A DNA stretch of 64,000 nt from Caecitellus pseudoparvulus (taxonomy: Eukaryota; Bigyra: Bicosoecida), in NCBI GenBank assembly GCA_965644315.1, contig CBFFRQ010000095.1:124001-188000 (forward strand), given 5' to 3'. The position numbers and the translations under genes are program-made. Shown piece by piece: positions 60,498-64,000 of this stretch; positions within the stretch are counted from its first letter, which is position 1; the number at the start of each line of letters is the position of its first letter. Below the pieces are notes generated by a model. That model made no database searches. It was not told the DNA's origin and was given only the letters and a program-made list of their open reading frames with translations.

Positions 60498-63400
60498 ATG
60501 GCGTCGCCCGCTGACACCCTAGCGCGCGTGCGCGATGCAAGGCGGTGTACAGACGACGATATGCATGCTCTCGCGGCGGCAGACAGAACCGCCCTTCGTG
60601 CAGCGCAAGCGGAGCTGGTCCTGGACAGCAGAGGGCTGACAGCGCTGAAAGTCATCCTGGCCTCCAAGCCGCCTCTGGCTGTGGCGCGGGACACAGTCAC
60701 GTGAGGCTGCCGCGCTGCCTTGTCATACATGCACTGCCCACTCTTCTGCACTCCCCTCGACGAGCACAGGACGATGCTGCAAGCGCTGCTGGCCGGCGAG
60801 GGCGCCGTGCCTGGCCAGGTGACTGGCGTGCTCACCTCCTTCCTGCACGCCGTGGCGGCACCGCACCCACTGGCCAGCATGGCCTTCCACATTGGACAAG
60901 ACGTCATCCAGGCCGCCCTGGCACTGCCCAGGCTGGCTGGTGGCGTGCAGGGTGCACCACCCCACACCCCGACCTGGCTCCCACACGGCATTTCGCTGCT
61001 GTCCGCTGCGCTGACGGCTCTGGACTCACCCGAGGCGCTGCCTGACCCCAGACACGCCGAGGCACTGCCCACTACGGCGGAAACGCTCCGTCTGCACCTT
61101 GTGTCTGCGCTGCTGGGGGGGGGGGCCTCATCCCCTGCGGCGCCCCACCCCGCCGTGCTGCATGCAGTGTTGGAGCTCCTCGCGTCACTAGGCACGAGTG
61201 TGCCCCCCTCCATGCCGCTGCTCGCTCTGAGCAGTGCCGCCAAGGGGGTGTGTCGTCGGGAGTTCCCCGCCACGGACGTGCCGGGGGTTGTGCACGCTGT
61301 ACTGACACTGGCCAGGGCGTGTGCGCCACCAGCGCAAATTGGGCGGGGTGCGCCCAGTTCAGACATGGCAGCGTTGTTGGGAGGGGGCGGCACACGCCAG
61401 TCATCTCGAAAACAGTCATCCCTCCCTGCACCCGCTGTGCGAGCTGTGACCAAGCACTTGACGCGCCACGCGCTGCAAGTGTGTTGGTGGGTGCTGACGT
61501 CACTCGTGAACCGCCCAGACACACACCCCGCCAGCACCCTACCCCACGCCGCCACAGCCCTCGTAGCCATGGCAGTGGCCTGCCAGCACCAGCCGGCTCT
61601 CGCAGGGGCTGCAGATACCCTGCGGAGCGCCAAGGCAGGCGCCCCACACAGCCCACCACCCCCGACGCCGGGCAAGCCCTATCCAGGCCACAAACTGCTG
61701 TCCGCCCCCCGACAACTGGACACCATGGCCATCGCGTCAGGACTGATGGGGGGGCGGGAGTCTGTGCAGGCGACCTGCAGGCACATCAGCGCTGCATTGC
61801 TGCGCAGTGCAGAGTCAGCGACCGGCGTGTCGGCGGCGTTGCTGCGAATGTGCAAGTGGTCGGAAGCGGCATGGCACACCTTTGCCCCACCCCTGACGCA
61901 GGTGGCGCTGAGCCTGCTCAGCCACCGACCGGCACCTTCTTCCCTGGCTTCAGCACGGGGCTCTCAACCAGGCGTCGGCGACATCGTGCTGCCAGCGCAC
62001 ATGGAGTGGTGGGCGCGGCAACCCGCGAAACGCCTGACAGTGGGCGCAAGCCTCGGAGCGAAGGGTACACCGCCGTGCCCCCCTGCGACGGCTCTGCCCA
62101 CCTGGGCACTTCCCTGGCTTGCTGCCGCACAGGGCAGCGGGGACGCGCTGGTGCCGTGGGATGGCCTGGCCTGGGATGGGGCGGCAGCAGGGTGGGGTGT
62201 GGCCGGTAGCGGCGATACGTCGCCGGAAGAGTGGTGCCAAGCACTGGCAAGCCGGGCACGCACAGCACTCCAGGGACATAGGCGGTCATGGATGGGTACT
62301 GGGGGAGTGCAGGGAGAAGGTGGTGCGGACGAGGTGGGCCAGCCTGGGCCGGGTGCCGTGGGGCTCGGGGTGACGGACGTGCCCGCTGGCCACTTCCCTA
62401 TGCTGGGACTGTCCCAAGCCCAGGAAGCCGCTCCACAAGCATTCCTGCACGTGTCAGCGACAGCTCAGGCCCAAGCGCCTTGGTTGCGGTGTGCCGCCTT
62501 CGGCAGCACCATGCTCCATCGTCTTGTGCTGGGTGCACCCGCCACTGCGGAAAGCGCTCTGAGCGGAATCCTCACCAGTGTGTCCGCAGGCAAGCCCGGC
62601 TGCCCAGAGCAAGTCGTGACGCTGGCAAGCATACTCAGACAAGCCCCGCTCGCCATTCTCGGCGGCAGCAGTGCCGACGTGCTGCCTGCACAGCAAGGCG
62701 TTGCATTGAGCTTGTCCCAGGCGCTGCCGCCGTCCCACACCGTGGCGCAATCGCAAGGGGCGCTGGCGACCCCCGCAGCGGCCAGCCGTATCGCAGAGCA
62801 GCTCATGCACATGGTAGAGCTTGCACTGCAGCAGACACCCGATGTCTGTGCCGCCCTCACAGGCGCGTTGGCGCCGATGCTGGAGCTTGGCTTGCACTCT
62901 GCAACCCTGGCAACTGGGGCAGCTGCAGCGGGCGGGGCAAGCTTCCCAGCCGGTCGCAGCGGCGCCGCAGAGCTCGCGCGCAGCGTTTTGGATAGGTTTG
63001 ACCTGTTGACGCGCAAGGCGGGAGTGCACCGCAGCGCCCTGCTGCGCGTGAACGCTGTGCAGTGCACTCACCTCCGCCTGCGCTGCCTGCTCGGGTGCGC
63101 CATGCAGCAGGCAGCTCATGCGGCAGGTGCACTTCAAACGTCTCAGGACGGCATCGATTTTGCGTCCAGTCAGGCTGTGTCTCTCTCTCGGCCACCCTGG
63201 TTGGCTGCTGCCGCGCTGGAGTCCGCTGGTGTGCTGCAGCGTTCAGCTGCCCAGCAACTGCATGTGCGCGTGGCTGTGCACGACGGAGTCGTGGCGCTCG
63301 CCCTCGACATTGCCAGTGCAGCTCGACGCATTTCCAGCGAGGGCGCTGCGGGTCTGTCCCGAGGCAGCATCCCTCTCCTGGCTTGCATTGTGACACACCT

Positions 63401-64000
63401 GGACGCTGTGGTTGCTGCACGCTTGCTGCCGTGCGCACCGGCCTTGCGCAAGGGCAGCCGGGGGCCCAGGACCAGAACAGTCGTGCATGGCATGGAAGGC
63501 ACAGTGGACACCACCCCTCGCCCGCTGGACGTGGGGGGCGCCGTGTCTGCCACGGGCACTGTCATGGAGCCCCTGCCTAGCCTGCTGCGCGCGGCGTTTG
63601 CAGTGGCCTGTGCTGTGGAGAGCCTCATTGACGCCTGTGCCCACGGCGGCATGTGCAGCCTAGACTGTGTCGCGCGCGAGTCTTCCATTGCTGACGCCTT
63701 GCAGGAGCCAGGGGCCGGAGCCGGCTCCCCCGGCAAGCGCCAGCGCAGCCTGGCCGACGAGCTTGGCGCAACCAGGCAGCACAGCCCTGCTCTGCGTGGC
63801 CTGGGCCTGACGTCCATCGTCTGTAGCCAGCAGGCTCTGCTGGGTCTTGCCCGCTCCGTGGCGGCCGCATCCCTGGAGGGTGTCGGCGCCCCAACTCCGC
63901 ACTCGTGCCCGCCAACTCACGTACCGCCCAGCACGCGACCTACCACCCTGGCCCCCATGCGGGCCCGCTCGGAGCTCATGTTCGCCACGTCTGCCGCCTT
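60498..64000 (+). CDS. FANCI: FANCI-like Fanconi anemia pathway protein, 3' truncated by window
   Basis: Exon 1 60498-60700 joins exon 2 from 60770 (donor GTGAGG, acceptor AGCACAG, phase 2). The frame then stays open to the last base, so ~1144 aa are seen and the C-terminus is missing. FANCI pairs with FANCD2 as a clamp on DNA in interstrand-crosslink repair. The chain is Ala/Leu-rich helical solenoid. Blocks fall in the order of animal FANCI as I recall it: VPPSMPLLALSSAAKG (compare IPPLVYQLLVLSSKG); LPHAATALVAMAVACQHQPA (compare LSPFSIALLLSVTRIQRFQ); a Cys-x3-G block with LSGILTSVSAGKPG and LASILRQAPLAIL (compare LDLLSNIVMYAPLVL); and AAFAVACAVESLIDACAHGG (compare CAFLVMGVCEVLIEYNF). Each match is weak alone; the shared order supports the call. 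The FANCI monoubiquitinated lysine cannot be placed with confidence. Confidence 0.55.

Overview
This is nuclear DNA of a ciliated, GC-rich, single-celled eukaryote. Genes lie on both strands, many carry short GT-AG introns, and the protein set includes cytosolic ribosomal protein uS4, a mitochondrial complex III subunit, an ER erlin and several cilium proteins (CEP290, a CFAP54-like protein, axonemal dynein light chain p28/DNALI1). I see no bacterial operon signals and no CRISPR array. The exact lineage cannot be fixed from sequence alone. The style of the ankyrin arrays and the GC bias would fit a haptophyte or another algal or flagellate protist, but that is a guess.

Layout. 1-10 kb: the 3' end of an organelle-type glutamyl-tRNA synthetase converges on a large CEP290 gene whose four exons crowd at its 5' end. 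10-16 kb: a gene with a possible decayed kinase-like region and ankyrin-like repeats, then an AT-richer stretch with a SAP-domain ORF and an unrecognised basic protein (candidate inserted or mobile DNA). 16-21.4 kb: three tandem ankyrin genes built from an unusual 38-residue (114 bp) repeat, with 10, 12 and 9 units and shared flanks. 21.6-41 kb: an LRR protein with a huge disordered tail, an erlin with two resolved introns, and an 11.9 kb single-exon CFAP54-like gene. 41-48 kb: small, intron-rich genes: an unknown gene divergent from CFAP54, DNALI1, QCR7, a protein with repeated DIxGA motifs, RPS9 and a zinc-ribbon protein. 49-60 kb: a single-pass membrane protein, an MSS51-C-like protein, a P-loop-like protein with a lost Walker A lysine and a likely mitochondrial presequence, and two small coiled-coil proteins. 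60.5 kb to the end: a reading frame that runs off the window and whose pattern fits Fanconi anemia protein FANCI.

Three or more genes belong to cilium assembly or motility, but nothing shows that they are co-regulated. Exon joins were worked out by hand from splice consensus, reading phase and recalled family sequence. They are stated per gene and are predictions.
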